From Sutterella sp. AM11-39 (GTDB taxonomy: Bacteria; Pseudomonadota; Gammaproteobacteria; Burkholderiales; Burkholderiaceae_F), in contig NZ_QRLV01000001.1 of NCBI RefSeq assembly GCF_003472385.1, positions 124,001-188,000 on the forward strand: a stretch of 64,000 nt of DNA. Reading direction: 5' to 3'. Of the stretch, positions 45,116 to 54,114 are shown in pieces; positions within the stretch are counted from its first letter, which is position 1; every line of letters starts with the position of its first letter. The position numbers and the translations under genes are program-made. Under the pieces are notes generated by a model that had not been told where the DNA came from, made no database searches, and was given only the letters and a program-made list of their open reading frames with translations.

Positions 45116-46327
45116 ATGACCGGCACGTCATCCGCCCCTTTGCGCCTCACACGACAGGAACGCACCGCCTCCATGACACTCGGCGCCGTGTTTGCGTTGC
45201 GACTGCTGGGCATCTTTCTGATTCTTCCCGTGTTTTCCGTCTGGGCGCAGACGCTTGAAGGCGGCACGGACGCCTTCATGGTCGGCATGGCGCTCGGCAT
45301 CTATGGCCTGACCCAGGCCGTGCTTCAGATTCCATTCGGGGCAGCGAGCGACCGATTCGGACGAAAGCCGGTGATTGTGACAGGTCTCTTGATTTTCATC
45401 GCCGGTAGTCTGCTTGCATACTCTGCCGACAACATCACGACGCTCCTGATCGCGCGCGCCATTCAGGGAGCGGGCGCCGTATCGGCTGCCGTCACCGCCA
45501 TGATTTCCGACAGCGTTCGGGAACAGCTCCTCACTCGCGCCATGGCCTTCGTCGGCGCCTCAATCGGCGTTAGCTTTACGTTTTCGCTAGTCATCTCCCC
45601 CATTCTGGCCGACTCCATTGGCGTACCGGGCATTTTTCTGCTCACCGCTCTTTTGTGCATGCTTGCCATTGGTGCCGTTTTGATGTTGCCGACGGCTCCA
45701 GTAAAAAGATTTGAAAACTTCCGCGCCCGCGCCAAACTTCGCGATGTGTTTCTGCACAGCCAGCTGATGCGACTCAATTTAGGCATCTTTTCGCTGCACA
45801 TGGCTCAGATGGCTCTCTTTGTGGTAATCCCGCTGCGTCTGGCAGAACTTGATCTCGTCGTGGCCCAGCACTGGACCGTCTACCTTCCCGCCGTGCTCGT
45901 GAGTCTGGCGTTTCTGATGCCCGTTCTGCGGCACGCCGAAAAAACGGGTCGAACCAAAGAATTGTTCGTGGGTGCCATTTGCCTGGTGTTGGCCGCATTT
46001 GCCGGATTTGAGATTTTTGACAATTCAGTTCTTCTCATTTCAGTTTTGCTGTTAGTATTCTTCTCCGGCTTTAACGTCCTCGAAGCATCCCTGCCCTCGC
46101 TCGTGTCAAAAACGGCGCCGCAGGAATGCAAAGGATTGGCGCTTGGTGTGTACAACACCACGCAGTCCGTCGGTGTCTTCATCGGCGGAGCCGCCGGGGG
46201 CTGGCTGTATTCGGTCTTCGGCACGCACGGCGTGTACGGCTTTTGCGCCGCACTGATGGTTCTCTGGATCATCGCGGCACAGGGTATGACGGCTCCGGCC
46301 CGCGGAAACGTTGAAGCAGACTCTTGA
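45116..46327 (+). CDS. MFS transporter, YajR-like
   Basis: A 403-residue major-facilitator protein with 12 predicted helices. Motif A between helices 2 and 3 reads GAASDRFGRKPV. It resembles the YajR/drug:H+ antiporter group that sits beside uvrA in many betaproteobacteria, but lacks the extra C-terminal YAM domain of E. coli YajR. Substrate unknown. The gene is followed 71 bases later by ssb. Confidence 0.87.
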   Translation: MTGTSSAPLRLTRQERTASMTLGAVFALRLLGIFLILPVFSVWAQTLEGGTDAFMVGMALGIYGLTQAVLQIPFGAASDRFGRKPVIVTGLLIFIAGSLLAYSADNITTLLIARAIQGAGAVSAAVTAMISDSVREQLLTRAMAFVGASIGVSFTFSLVISPILADSIGVPGIFLLTALLCMLAIGAVLMLPTAPVKRFENFRARAKLRDVFLHSQLMRLNLGIFSLHMAQMALFVVIPLRLAELDLVVAQHWTVYLPAVLVSLAFLMPVLRHAEKTGRTKELFVGAICLVLAAFAGFEIFDNSVLLISVLLLVFFSGFNVLEASLPSLVSKTAPQECKGLALGVYNTTQSVGVFIGGAAGGWLYSVFGTHGVYGFCAALMVLWIIAAQGMTAPARGNVEADS

Positions 46328-46398
46328 CTTACTCGAGAGCTTAACGTTGGTATCTAACGACATATTTGGTTCAATAGTTTTATTAGGATTTAACCGTC

Positions 46399-46884
46399 AT
46401 GGCTTCTATTAACAAGGTCATCCTGATCGGCAATCTCGGCAGAGATCCGGAAACGCGCTACACCGCAGACGGCAGTACTGCCATCTGCAACATCTTGATG
46501 GCCACTTCGCGTCGCTATAAAGACAGTCAAGGTCAGGTGCAGGAAGAAACTGAATGGCACCGCGTTGTGTTCTTCGGTCGTCAGGCTGAAGTCGCACAAA
46601 CCTACTTGCGCAAAGGCAATCCGGTCTACATCGAAGGCCGCCTGCGTACCCGCCGCTACACCGACAAGGAAGGCGTTGAACGCTATTACACCGAAATCAT
46701 CTGTGAAACGATGCAGCTGCTCGGTAGCCGCAACTCCTCATCCGCTCCGGTGCATCAGAGCGACGAAGCTTTTGAGTCGCCGCGCCGTGCCGCTCCCGCT
46801 GCGCGACCGGCCTCTCAGCCTGCACAGCCCGCTCAGCCGGCCGTTGCAGCCGACAGCTTCAGCGATGATGACATTCCGTTCTAA
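46399..46884 (+). CDS. ssb: Single-stranded DNA-binding protein
   Basis: A 161-residue SSB with an N-terminal OB fold (1-112, beginning [21 protein letters not shown]), a Pro/Ala/Gln-rich linker and the acidic interaction tip DDDIPF. It coats single-stranded DNA in replication and repair. Followed by a strong terminator. Confidence 0.98.
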   Translation: MASINKVILIGNLGRDPETRYTADGSTAICNILMATSRRYKDSQGQVQEETEWHRVVFFGRQAEVAQTYLRKGNPVYIEGRLRTRRYTDKEGVERYYTEIICETMQLLGSRNSSSAPVHQSDEAFESPRRAAPAARPASQPAQPAQPAVAADSFSDDDIPF

Positions 46885-46916
46885 TCGCTGGGAAAACGTC
46901 CAGTTAGTGTTTTGAG

Positions 46917-46953
46917 AACCGGTCTCCGATGCGCTCGGAGACCGGTTTTCTTT
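46917..46953 (+). terminator. ssb terminator
   Basis: AACCGGTCTCCGA pairs with TCGGAGACCGGTT around TGCGC, a perfect 13-bp stem, followed by TTCTTTATTC. It also touches the end of the convergent permease gene. Confidence 0.92.
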
Positions 46954-48160
46954 ATTCGTGACGAACCGCTTCAATCGGATCGAGTCGGGCGGCTCTGCGT
47001 GCCGGAAAGTACCCGAAGATAACGCCCGTGAGTGCAGCAAAAGCAAAGCTCACGATATTGATCATCGGGTCAAAAGTGTAGGGCACGTCCATCCAGCCGG
47101 TGATCAGGTAGGAAGAACCGGTGGCAAGCAAAATGCCGATGACACCCCCCATGCAACCGAGTACCACGGCTTCGATCAGAAACTGCATGAGCACTTCTCG
47201 GGCGGTGGCGCCGATAGCCAGTCGCACCCCGATTTCGCGCGTGCGCTCGGTCACTGACACAAGCATAATGTTCATGATGCCGATGCCGCCCACCAGAAGG
47301 CTGACAGCAGCCACGGCACCGAGCAAGGCCGTCATGATCTGAGTGGTGGAGGCCACTTTTTCAGCCACTTCGGCCGTGTCGAGAATCGAGAAGTTATCGT
47401 CATCACCTTCGGAAAGCGAACGACGTTCGCGCATCAGGTCGCGTACGAGTCCCTTAAGATGCACGCGATCGCTCTGCGGATCAATGCTGATGAGAATCGT
47501 GTTGACGCGATTGTTGCCGATCAAGCGTCGCGCAGCCGTATTAAACGGAATCACAACAAGATCATCCTGGTCTCCGCCCATCGCGGCTGTTCCCTTTTCA
47601 TTCAGCAGCCCCACGATGCGGCAGGAAAAAGCATTGACGCGCAGCATCTCGCCGATCACGGGCGCTCCCGGGCCAAACAATTCCTTCTGAATGGTTGTGC
47701 CGATCACGCACACAGCCGCACCCGACATTTCTTCCGCGGGCTCAAAGAACCGCCCCTCGGCAAGCGTCCTGTTGTCGGTAGTGAAATAGTCCGAGCTTGA
47801 ACCGATGATGGTTGTCGTCCAGTTTTTACCGTTGGCTACCACGATGGTGCTGCGCTGCGACTGAGGCGCCGCCGACAAAACGCCCGCAATCTGATCTTCG
47901 AGTGCTTCAACGTCTTCGAGCTTGAAGCTCGGCGCCCCGGCTGCACCACCGGGCCCCATGCGCTGCCCCTTGCGAAGCATCAGTTGGTTGCTGCCGAAAC
48001 TTTCGATTTGTTCCTTGACGGCTTCCGTGGCACCGTTGCCGACCGTCACCATCGTGATGACGGCCGCAACGCCGATCACGATGCCCAAAACCGTCAGCAG
48101 CGAGCGCAATGGATTGCGGCGAATCTGCCTAAACGCCAGCAAAAACGCGTTGCCAAGCAT
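46952..48160 (-). CDS. MacB-type ABC permease
   Basis: A 402-residue protein with the FtsX/MacB architecture: one N-terminal helix (about 18-40), a roughly 230-residue periplasmic MacB_PCD domain, then three C-terminal helices. The start (RQIRRNPLRSLLTVLGIVIG) is typical. It starts directly after the stop of the ATPase gene (TAAATG junction). In E. coli MacB the permease and ATPase are one chain; here they are separate genes. Works with the adaptor and outer-membrane factor encoded upstream. Confidence 0.9.
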   Translation of the reverse strand: MLGNAFLLAFRQIRRNPLRSLLTVLGIVIGVAAVITMVTVGNGATEAVKEQIESFGSNQLMLRKGQRMGPGGAAGAPSFKLEDVEALEDQIAGVLSAAPQSQRSTIVVANGKNWTTTIIGSSSDYFTTDNRTLAEGRFFEPAEEMSGAAVCVIGTTIQKELFGPGAPVIGEMLRVNAFSCRIVGLLNEKGTAAMGGDQDDLVVIPFNTAARRLIGNNRVNTILISIDPQSDRVHLKGLVRDLMRERRSLSEGDDDNFSILDTAEVAEKVASTTQIMTALLGAVAAVSLLVGGIGIMNIMLVSVTERTREIGVRLAIGATAREVLMQFLIEAVVLGCMGGVIGILLATGSSYLITGWMDVPYTFDPMINIVSFAFAALTGVIFGYFPARRAARLDPIEAVRHE

Positions 48161-48859
48161 TTATTTACCCTCCTGCGGCGTATCGCTTGCGATCATGCCG
48201 TCGATGCAATGCACGCAGCGCCGCGCATAGGCCGCCATATCCGGCTCGTGCGTCACGAGCACGATGGTGATCTTGTCGGACTTGTTGAGATCGGCTAGAA
48301 GCTCCATAATCTCCACACTTTTGCGGCTGTCCAAACTTCCGGTCGGTTCATCGGCCATCAACAGAAGCGGTTTGGTGACGATGGCTCGCGCAATGGCCAC
48401 GCGCTGTTGCTGACCGCCCGAGAGTTCTGCCGGAGTATGGTCCTCCCACTGCAGAAGGCCCACGCGATCGAGCGCAGCGCGTGCAAGTTCATGGCGTTCG
48501 GCAGCCGGCACACCTCGGTACAAAAGAGGCAGTTCCACGTTTTCCAAAGCCGTCGTTCGCGCCAGGAGATTAAATCCCTGAAAAACGAACCCCATGAACC
48601 GACGGCGCAAAAGTGCACGCTCGTCGTTGGTAAGCGTCTCAACATGCAGCCCCTGAAAGAGGTACTCGCCGCTTGTGGGACTGTCGAGCGCCCCAATAAT
48701 GTTCATGGTCGTCGACTTGCCCGAGCCTGAGGGGCCCATGATCGCCACAAATTCCCCCTGATCAATCGTCAGATCAATACCGCCGAGGGCGTTAAATGCC
48801 GCCTCCCCCGTGCCATAGCGCTTGACGATACGACGCAGTTCAATGAGGTGTTCACTCAT
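48161..48859 (-). CDS. ABC transporter ATP-binding protein (MacB/LolD type)
   Basis: A 232-residue ATPase with Walker A GPSGSGKSTTMN, signature LSGGQQQRVAIARAI and Walker B LLLMADEPTGSLD. This subfamily powers MacB- and Lol-type mechanotransmission permeases rather than substrate importers. It lies 18 bases downstream of the adaptor gene and abuts the permease gene. Confidence 0.92.
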   Translation of the reverse strand: MSEHLIELRRIVKRYGTGEAAFNALGGIDLTIDQGEFVAIMGPSGSGKSTTMNIIGALDSPTSGEYLFQGLHVETLTNDERALLRRRFMGFVFQGFNLLARTTALENVELPLLYRGVPAAERHELARAALDRVGLLQWEDHTPAELSGGQQQRVAIARAIVTKPLLLMADEPTGSLDSRKSVEIMELLADLNKSDKITIVLVTHEPDMAAYARRCVHCIDGMIASDTPQEGK

Positions 48860-48877
48860 CGTTCGCTCCCTTCGACC

Positions 48878-50152
48878 TTAGGGCATGCTCTTGAGCTGAT
48901 CGGTAATAACCTTGTCACCTGCCTGCAGCGGCCCGGAAATTACTTCCGTCATGCGCCCGTTGGTAAGGCCAGTCACGATTTCCACGGGCTTGGCCCCGCC
49001 CTTTTCATCCACCACGTAAACGGTCTGAGTGCGCTGGTACTGAGCAAGCGACACTTCCTTGGCAGTCTTGGTCCCGCGCGTACGATGCGGCGGCATCATG
49101 ATGCCTACGCTCGATTTTTGTGAACTGTTATTCACAACAGGTTTGAAGCGCAACGCCGTACTCGGAACCAGAAGCGCATTTTCGCTTTTGGCCGTATTGA
49201 TCGTTGCTGTCGCGGTCATGCCGGGGCGCAGTTCGAGCTGAGGATTTTTGACGTCAAGGTAGGCCGTGTATGTGATCACGTTGTCGGTGGAAGTTGTCGA
49301 ACCGTAAGCGACTTTTGTGAGTTTGGCGGGGAACCGCTTATTGGGGTAGCTTGCCACCGTAAAGGTCGCATCCTGCCCCTCCTTCACCTGACCGACGTCG
49401 GCCTCGTCCACGTCCACCTCAAGTTCGAGTTCGCGCAAGTCGGTTGCCACCGTCAGAAGTTCAACGGCCTGCAAACTCGCCGCCACCGCGTAACCGGGTT
49501 CAACCGAGCGAGTGAGCACCACTCCGTCAACCGGGCTCTTGATCTGGGATTTGGAAAGATCGGTGAGACGCGTATCGAGAGTTGCCTGCGCGTCGTCAAT
49601 CGCCGCCCGAGCCGACTGCACGCCCGCCTTAGCCTTTAAAACGGTGGCGCGCTGAACGTCCAATTCCGTACGCGAGGGCAGCCTTCCGCCCGAGCTCTTG
49701 TTGAGCTCTTCGTAGCGGCGCATCTTGGCTTCGGCTTCCACAAGCGTAGCCTGGGCTTCGGCTAAAGAAGCCTTGGCGCTGGCAAGCGAAGCCTTTGCCT
49801 GATTGACATTGGCCTTGAGGTTGGAGTCGTCGAGTTCGATCAGCACGTCGCCAGCCTTGACAATGCTGTTGACGTCAACATTGACTTTACGAACGATGCC
49901 CGAAAGTTCGGAGCCGATTGAAACCGTACGCACCGGGTTGACGGTGCCGTTGGCCACCACGGTCACTTCCAAAGGACCGCGTGTGATTTCAACGGTACGG
50001 TACACGGGGACCTTGGCCGTATCGGCAAAGCCGAAGTACCAGACACCGGCTGCCACCGCCGCAATCAACACGGCTGCTCCGCCGATGCGTAGCGCCCGAG
50101 AGCTTTTGGTGCCGGCGCGCAATTCGTTGATGGTCAGTTTCTTTTCTGTCAT
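48878..50152 (-). CDS. MacA-like periplasmic adaptor protein
   Basis: A 424-residue membrane-fusion protein. One N-terminal anchor (about 22-42) is followed by a split lipoyl domain (GTVNPVRTVSIGSELSG...; KSPVDGVVLTRSVEPG). Between the two halves is a long alpha-helical hairpin rich in Ala/Lys (about 108-195), and a beta-barrel domain comes last. It links the inner-membrane ABC pair to the outer-membrane channel. Five bases separate it from the outer-membrane factor gene. Confidence 0.92.
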   Translation of the reverse strand: MTEKKLTINELRAGTKSSRALRIGGAAVLIAAVAAGVWYFGFADTAKVPVYRTVEITRGPLEVTVVANGTVNPVRTVSIGSELSGIVRKVNVDVNSIVKAGDVLIELDDSNLKANVNQAKASLASAKASLAEAQATLVEAEAKMRRYEELNKSSGGRLPSRTELDVQRATVLKAKAGVQSARAAIDDAQATLDTRLTDLSKSQIKSPVDGVVLTRSVEPGYAVAASLQAVELLTVATDLRELELEVDVDEADVGQVKEGQDATFTVASYPNKRFPAKLTKVAYGSTTSTDNVITYTAYLDVKNPQLELRPGMTATATINTAKSENALLVPSTALRFKPVVNNSSQKSSVGIMMPPHRTRGTKTAKEVSLAQYQRTQTVYVVDEKGGAKPVEIVTGLTNGRMTEVISGPLQAGDKVITDQLKSMP

Positions 50153-50157
50153 GTCCT

Positions 50158-51594
50158 TTATCCTGCCGTGCCGTTGTCGGTCGTCTGCGGCTCTGTTTCA
50201 GCCGCTCCATTTTCTGTTGTGGGCTTCCAGCCCCCTCCCATCGCGCGATAAAGCGCTATGAGCTGTGTAGCTAAATCGGCCTTGTTGCTCTGTTCATTTT
50301 CGCGAACGGAATAGAGCGTTCGCTGCGTGTTGAGTACCGTCTGGTAATCGGTGAGACCCGCCGAATACTGTTGCATGGCGAGATCGGCCGCCGATTCGGC
50401 TGCGGTCAAAGCGCGCTGCAACGCATCGGCTCGACTCTGCGACGTAGTGATGCCCGTGATCGCATTTTCCGTTTGTTCCAGCGCCGCCAAAAGGGTCTTG
50501 GTGTAATTGGCTCTCGCCTGATCCAAAGCAGCAAGCTGCTGTTCTGTTGCCGTCACCTGTGCGCCCCAGTCCAGAAGAGGGAAGGCAAGCGCGGCCAGAA
50601 TGCCTGCCACTCCCGTACCGGAAGCTCCCAGCGTCGTGATGGTCGCAGCCTTCGTTCCGATGTTGCCCGAAAGATTGAGCGTCGGGAACCACTGACTGCG
50701 CGCCTCATAGACGCGATCAGAAGCGGCCTGCAGAGAATAGGTTGCCGCACGCATATCGGGCCGCTGCTTTAACGTCTGCGCGGGAAGCGAAACGGCCAGA
50801 GCCATCGGCGCAGCCGGCACCGTTTCGGCAGGCTTCACGTCAAGCGTTGCCACGGACTGACCGGTAAGGCGAGCTAAGGCGTTGCGATAACTGTCGATGC
50901 TTTGTTCAAGCAGCGGAATCTGAGCACGAGCATTTTCTTCATTGGAAACGGCCTGATCGACTTCCGTTTTATCTGACATACCCGCTTCATAGTTCCAGCG
51001 GGCAATGTCGGCCGCCTGCTTGTAGTTCGAAAGCGTCATCTCAGCAATAAGCTTTTGCACGTAGGCCAACCGCAGACTCACATAAGTTTGTGCAACTTCC
51101 GCGGCCACGGCAATGCGTGTGTCTTCCAAAGTCATGGCGCTCGCCATCGCTTCGAAATCAGCCGCTCGCTTGGCGGCGATATTGCCACCGGCAAGCGAAA
51201 TCGCCCACGCCCCTGAAGCTCCCGCCTGCCAGCCTTCCGACCAATTGTTCTGAGCTCGATTACCTGAGCCCTGTCCGTTTGCCGTAAAAGTCGGAAACAG
51301 AGCTGCCGTTGCATCGTCGGCCAACGCCGCTGCCGAGCGCAGATTTGCAAGCGCTGTCAGAATGTCGGTGTTGTGCTGCGCGGCTGCCTGCAGTAGTGCC
51401 GTTAACTCCGGATTGTTCCAGGCTTGCCACCAGGTCTTGTCGCCCAACAGCGACGGCGGCTGCAGCTCGGGCAGCGTCGCCGTCCACTCGGCGGGCTCAA
51501 GTTTGGCCTGCTCCTGCAGAAACTCCGTGTTGCTCGCGCACCCCGCAAGCAAGGCGCAGAGCGCGGCAGTCAAAGTGAGATGCGTTCGTTTCAT
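50158..51594 (-). CDS. NodT-family outer-membrane efflux lipoprotein
   Basis: A 478-residue TolC-like channel subunit. The chosen start MKRTHLTLTAALCALLAGC gives a lipoprotein signal with lipobox LLAGC. The two OEP repeats follow with long helices (about 60-260 and 270-470). The frame is open 37 codons upstream but that segment is basic and unlike the family. First gene of a four-gene efflux operon (channel, adaptor, ATPase, permease), divergent from a CpxRA-like system. Confidence 0.9.
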   Translation of the reverse strand: MKRTHLTLTAALCALLAGCASNTEFLQEQAKLEPAEWTATLPELQPPSLLGDKTWWQAWNNPELTALLQAAAQHNTDILTALANLRSAAALADDATAALFPTFTANGQGSGNRAQNNWSEGWQAGASGAWAISLAGGNIAAKRAADFEAMASAMTLEDTRIAVAAEVAQTYVSLRLAYVQKLIAEMTLSNYKQAADIARWNYEAGMSDKTEVDQAVSNEENARAQIPLLEQSIDSYRNALARLTGQSVATLDVKPAETVPAAPMALAVSLPAQTLKQRPDMRAATYSLQAASDRVYEARSQWFPTLNLSGNIGTKAATITTLGASGTGVAGILAALAFPLLDWGAQVTATEQQLAALDQARANYTKTLLAALEQTENAITGITTSQSRADALQRALTAAESAADLAMQQYSAGLTDYQTVLNTQRTLYSVRENEQSNKADLATQLIALYRAMGGGWKPTTENGAAETEPQTTDNGTAG

Positions 51595-51691
51595 TAATCC
51601 CAAACCCAAAAATCTGAATCCTCGTTCAGTGCCGTTTGGCTTCCTAAACAGTAATCTAAAGAGAGTCTTTACAAAGAAGCGTGAGACTTTT

Positions 51692-51706
51692 GTAAAGCTA
51701 CGCAAA
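51692..51706. promoter_or_regulatory. CpxR-type box between efflux operon and two-component genes
   Basis: GTAAAGCTACGCAAA matches the CpxR site GTAAA-N5-GTAAA at nine of ten positions. It lies 98 bases before the outer-membrane-factor start and about 155 before the response-regulator start, so it could serve both divergent promoters. A nearby inverted CTTTAC (51667) is also present. Inference. Confidence 0.5.
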
Positions 51707-51859
51707 TTTCGACTTCAGTACAATGCCGAATCCGCACAAACGGTTCAGCTTGTGCAATTATCTTGACACAGGACCTCGGCCTTGAGTAAGCGCTGAGGAA
51801 GTTTTTCCGCAAATCATTTCGGCTGCGATCGCTTGTTTCAGTTTTCGGGAGCTTTATTT

Positions 51860-52555
51860 ATGTACGCACGTCCTTCGAAAATCCTCATCATCGACGACGA
51901 CGTCGAGCTCGTCACGCTGCTCGTCGACTACTTTACGCTCGAAGGCTTTGAGGCCACGCCCGCGCATTCGGGTACCGAAGGTCTGCAAGCCCTCGAGAAC
52001 AAAGAGTTTGACCTCATCATTCTCGACGTCATGATGCCCGGTATCTCCGGCGTCGAGACCCTGCAGCGCATTCGCGAAAAGTGGCGTACCCCCGTCTTGA
52101 TGCTCACCGCCCGAGGCGACCCCGTCGATCGCATTCTCGGTCTGGAACTCGGTGCCGACGACTATGTGCCGAAGCCCTGTTCGCCGCGCGAGCTCGTCGC
52201 CCGCATCCGCGCCATTTTGCGTCGTGTGGCCGGCAACGAAAACAACCGCGGGCCGGTTCAAGTCGGCAAACTGCAGATCGACCTGGCTCAGCGCCGCGCA
52301 CACTATGACGGCAAGCAGATTCCGCTTACGGGCACGGAACTGTCCCTTCTCGAAATGCTTGCACGCTCGGCCGGCCAGCCGGTTCCGAAGGCTGAAATCT
52401 ATCCGCGCATTCTGGGCCGCCCCATGGGCCGCTACGATCGCGCCATCGACGTACACATCAGTGCCATCCGGCACAAGCTCGCTCAGGAAGGCGTTGAAGG
52501 CATCGCCATAGAAAGCGTGCGCGGCGTGGGCTATCAGCTCGTTCGCTTGGACTAA
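51860..52555 (+). CDS. cpxR: OmpR-family response regulator, CpxR-like
   Basis: A 231-residue regulator. The receiver (about 6-120) has the acidic triad IIDDD, the phospho-acceptor in LIILDVMMPG, Thr in MLTARG and Lys in YVPKPC. A winged-helix OmpR domain follows (about 135-231, ending RGVGYQLVRLD). I use the ATG preceded by GGGAG; an upstream TTG is unlikely. The kinase gene follows 18 bases later. Similarity and the GTAAA box favour CpxR. Confidence 0.88.
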   Translation: MYARPSKILIIDDDVELVTLLVDYFTLEGFEATPAHSGTEGLQALENKEFDLIILDVMMPGISGVETLQRIREKWRTPVLMLTARGDPVDRILGLELGADDYVPKPCSPRELVARIRAILRRVAGNENNRGPVQVGKLQIDLAQRRAHYDGKQIPLTGTELSLLEMLARSAGQPVPKAEIYPRILGRPMGRYDRAIDVHISAIRHKLAQEGVEGIAIESVRGVGYQLVRLD

Positions 52556-52573
52556 TCTCAAAAGGACTTCGGA

Positions 52574-53959
52574 TTGTTGCGTTTGAAATCCATCAGCGGC
52601 ATCTTCATCCGCTTTTTTGCCGGTATCTGGCTCACGCTTCTATTTGTGGGAGCTTTGGTTTGGGGTGCCTCTTCTTTTTTTACCGAGGCACCTTCGAATT
52701 ACGGCTCCTTTGAGCACAGCCCGGCCGCTGAGCGCGCAATTGGCACGGCACTGGGTATTGCCCGCTGGGGCGGGGAAGATGCTCTAATCACCTGGCTCAA
52801 AGATCCCGAAGTCAACACTCGCCCTGAAGTTTTTGTTGTGGACCCTTCGGGCCATGAAATTTCAGGGCGCTCCATACCTCAAAAAGCGGCCGAAAGTCTG
52901 GCACATTCCGGTCCCCAGGAAGGCGTTTATACGATGCGGGGACACGGCCGACACATGCGGCCTTTCCAAGGCTACCGTTTCTTTGCCGTACGCACCGATA
53001 TTCCGCCGAGCCCCATTCGACTCATCATGTGGAAAATGCCTTGGTGGGGCTGGGCTCTGATAGCGGCTTTGATTTCCGTGTTTGTTGCCGGCAGCGTCGC
53101 GTGGACATCTACGCGTCCGATCAAAAAACTGCAATGGGCCATGCAAAAAGCCTCTCAAGGTGTCTTTGACGTCCGCATTGCCAATGAAGTCGGGCACGAA
53201 CACGATGAAATCGGTGAGCTCGCTCGTCAGTTTGACGCCATGGCCGAACGTATTCACGGGCTCTTTGAACGACAAAAACGACTCTTTCATGACGTCAGTC
53301 ACGAGTTGCGTAGCCCCCTGGCGCGCATTTCTGTTGCCGTCGAACTGGCGGAAAAAACACCGGAAAAATCGCATGAGTTTTTGCAGCGCATCGAAGGCGA
53401 CGTGCAGGTTCTCAACGCCATGGTCGACGAGTTGCTCACCTATGCCCGTCTTGACGAAAACGCAGTGATTCATTTCGAGCGGACAGATCTGGTGCCGCTA
53501 CTGGAAGCCATCACCGATGATGCCGATTTCGAAGGATCTGCTACCGGTACGCATGTTACGCTGCAGTCTCCCGATTCCATCCTGATGAACATGCACGTTG
53601 ATTCGCTCATGCGCGCCGTCGAGAATCTGGTTCGCAACGCACTTCGTTACTCAGGCCCCGGTCAACAGGTTTCCGTGGTAGCTAAGGAAGAAAACGAACA
53701 CGTCGTGATCACCGTTACTGACAGCGGCCCCGGCATGGATCCCTCCGAACTCGAAAAGATCTTCGAGCCGTTCGTGCGCGGCAAAAATCAACCCACCGGC
53801 GGCGGATTCGGTCTAGGCCTTGCGATTGCCAAGCGTGCGGTACAACGCCACGGCGGCACCCTCACGGCAACGAACGTCGAACCCCACGGGCTCTGCATGC
53901 GCATCGATATCCCGCTTTCCGGTCCCAACGCCGTCACCTCATCCACAGCAACCGCTTAG
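52574..53959 (+). CDS. cpxA: Sensor histidine kinase, CpxA-like (TTG start)
   Basis: A 461-residue membrane kinase: TM1 at about 10-32, a periplasmic domain of roughly 125 residues, TM2 near 157-178, HAMP (about 180-235), DHp with H-box HDVSHELRSPLARISVAVELA, and HATPase (NLVRNALRYS, DSGPGMDPSEL, GGGFGLGLAIAKRA). The start codon is TTG, preceded by AAAGGA at good spacing; the next ATG lies beyond TM1. The H-box and linker resemble CpxA, the envelope-stress sensor. A hairpin follows the stop. Confidence 0.88.
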   Translation: MLRLKSISGIFIRFFAGIWLTLLFVGALVWGASSFFTEAPSNYGSFEHSPAAERAIGTALGIARWGGEDALITWLKDPEVNTRPEVFVVDPSGHEISGRSIPQKAAESLAHSGPQEGVYTMRGHGRHMRPFQGYRFFAVRTDIPPSPIRLIMWKMPWWGWALIAALISVFVAGSVAWTSTRPIKKLQWAMQKASQGVFDVRIANEVGHEHDEIGELARQFDAMAERIHGLFERQKRLFHDVSHELRSPLARISVAVELAEKTPEKSHEFLQRIEGDVQVLNAMVDELLTYARLDENAVIHFERTDLVPLLEAITDDADFEGSATGTHVTLQSPDSILMNMHVDSLMRAVENLVRNALRYSGPGQQVSVVAKEENEHVVITVTDSGPGMDPSELEKIFEPFVRGKNQPTGGGFGLGLAIAKRAVQRHGGTLTATNVEPHGLCMRIDIPLSGPNAVTSSTATA

Positions 53960-53962
53960 GTC

Positions 53963-53990
53963 GGAAAAAGGCGCAAATTTCGCCTTTTCC
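53963..53990 (+). terminator. Hairpin after cpxA-like gene
   Basis: GGAAAAAGGCG and CGCCTTTTCC pair around CAAATTT (at least 8 bp), with the T-run inside the descending arm. Weak to moderate intrinsic terminator. Confidence 0.5.
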
Positions 53991-54114
53991 GTCAGAGATA
54001 AGCGATATTACGGCTGAAATATTTGCGTGCCAACGCCTCAAAACGACCGCCTCTGATGACTATGTGCTGATCCAGAACCTTGTTGCCTGACGCTTGGCGA
54101 CCTCTGAATCGGCA

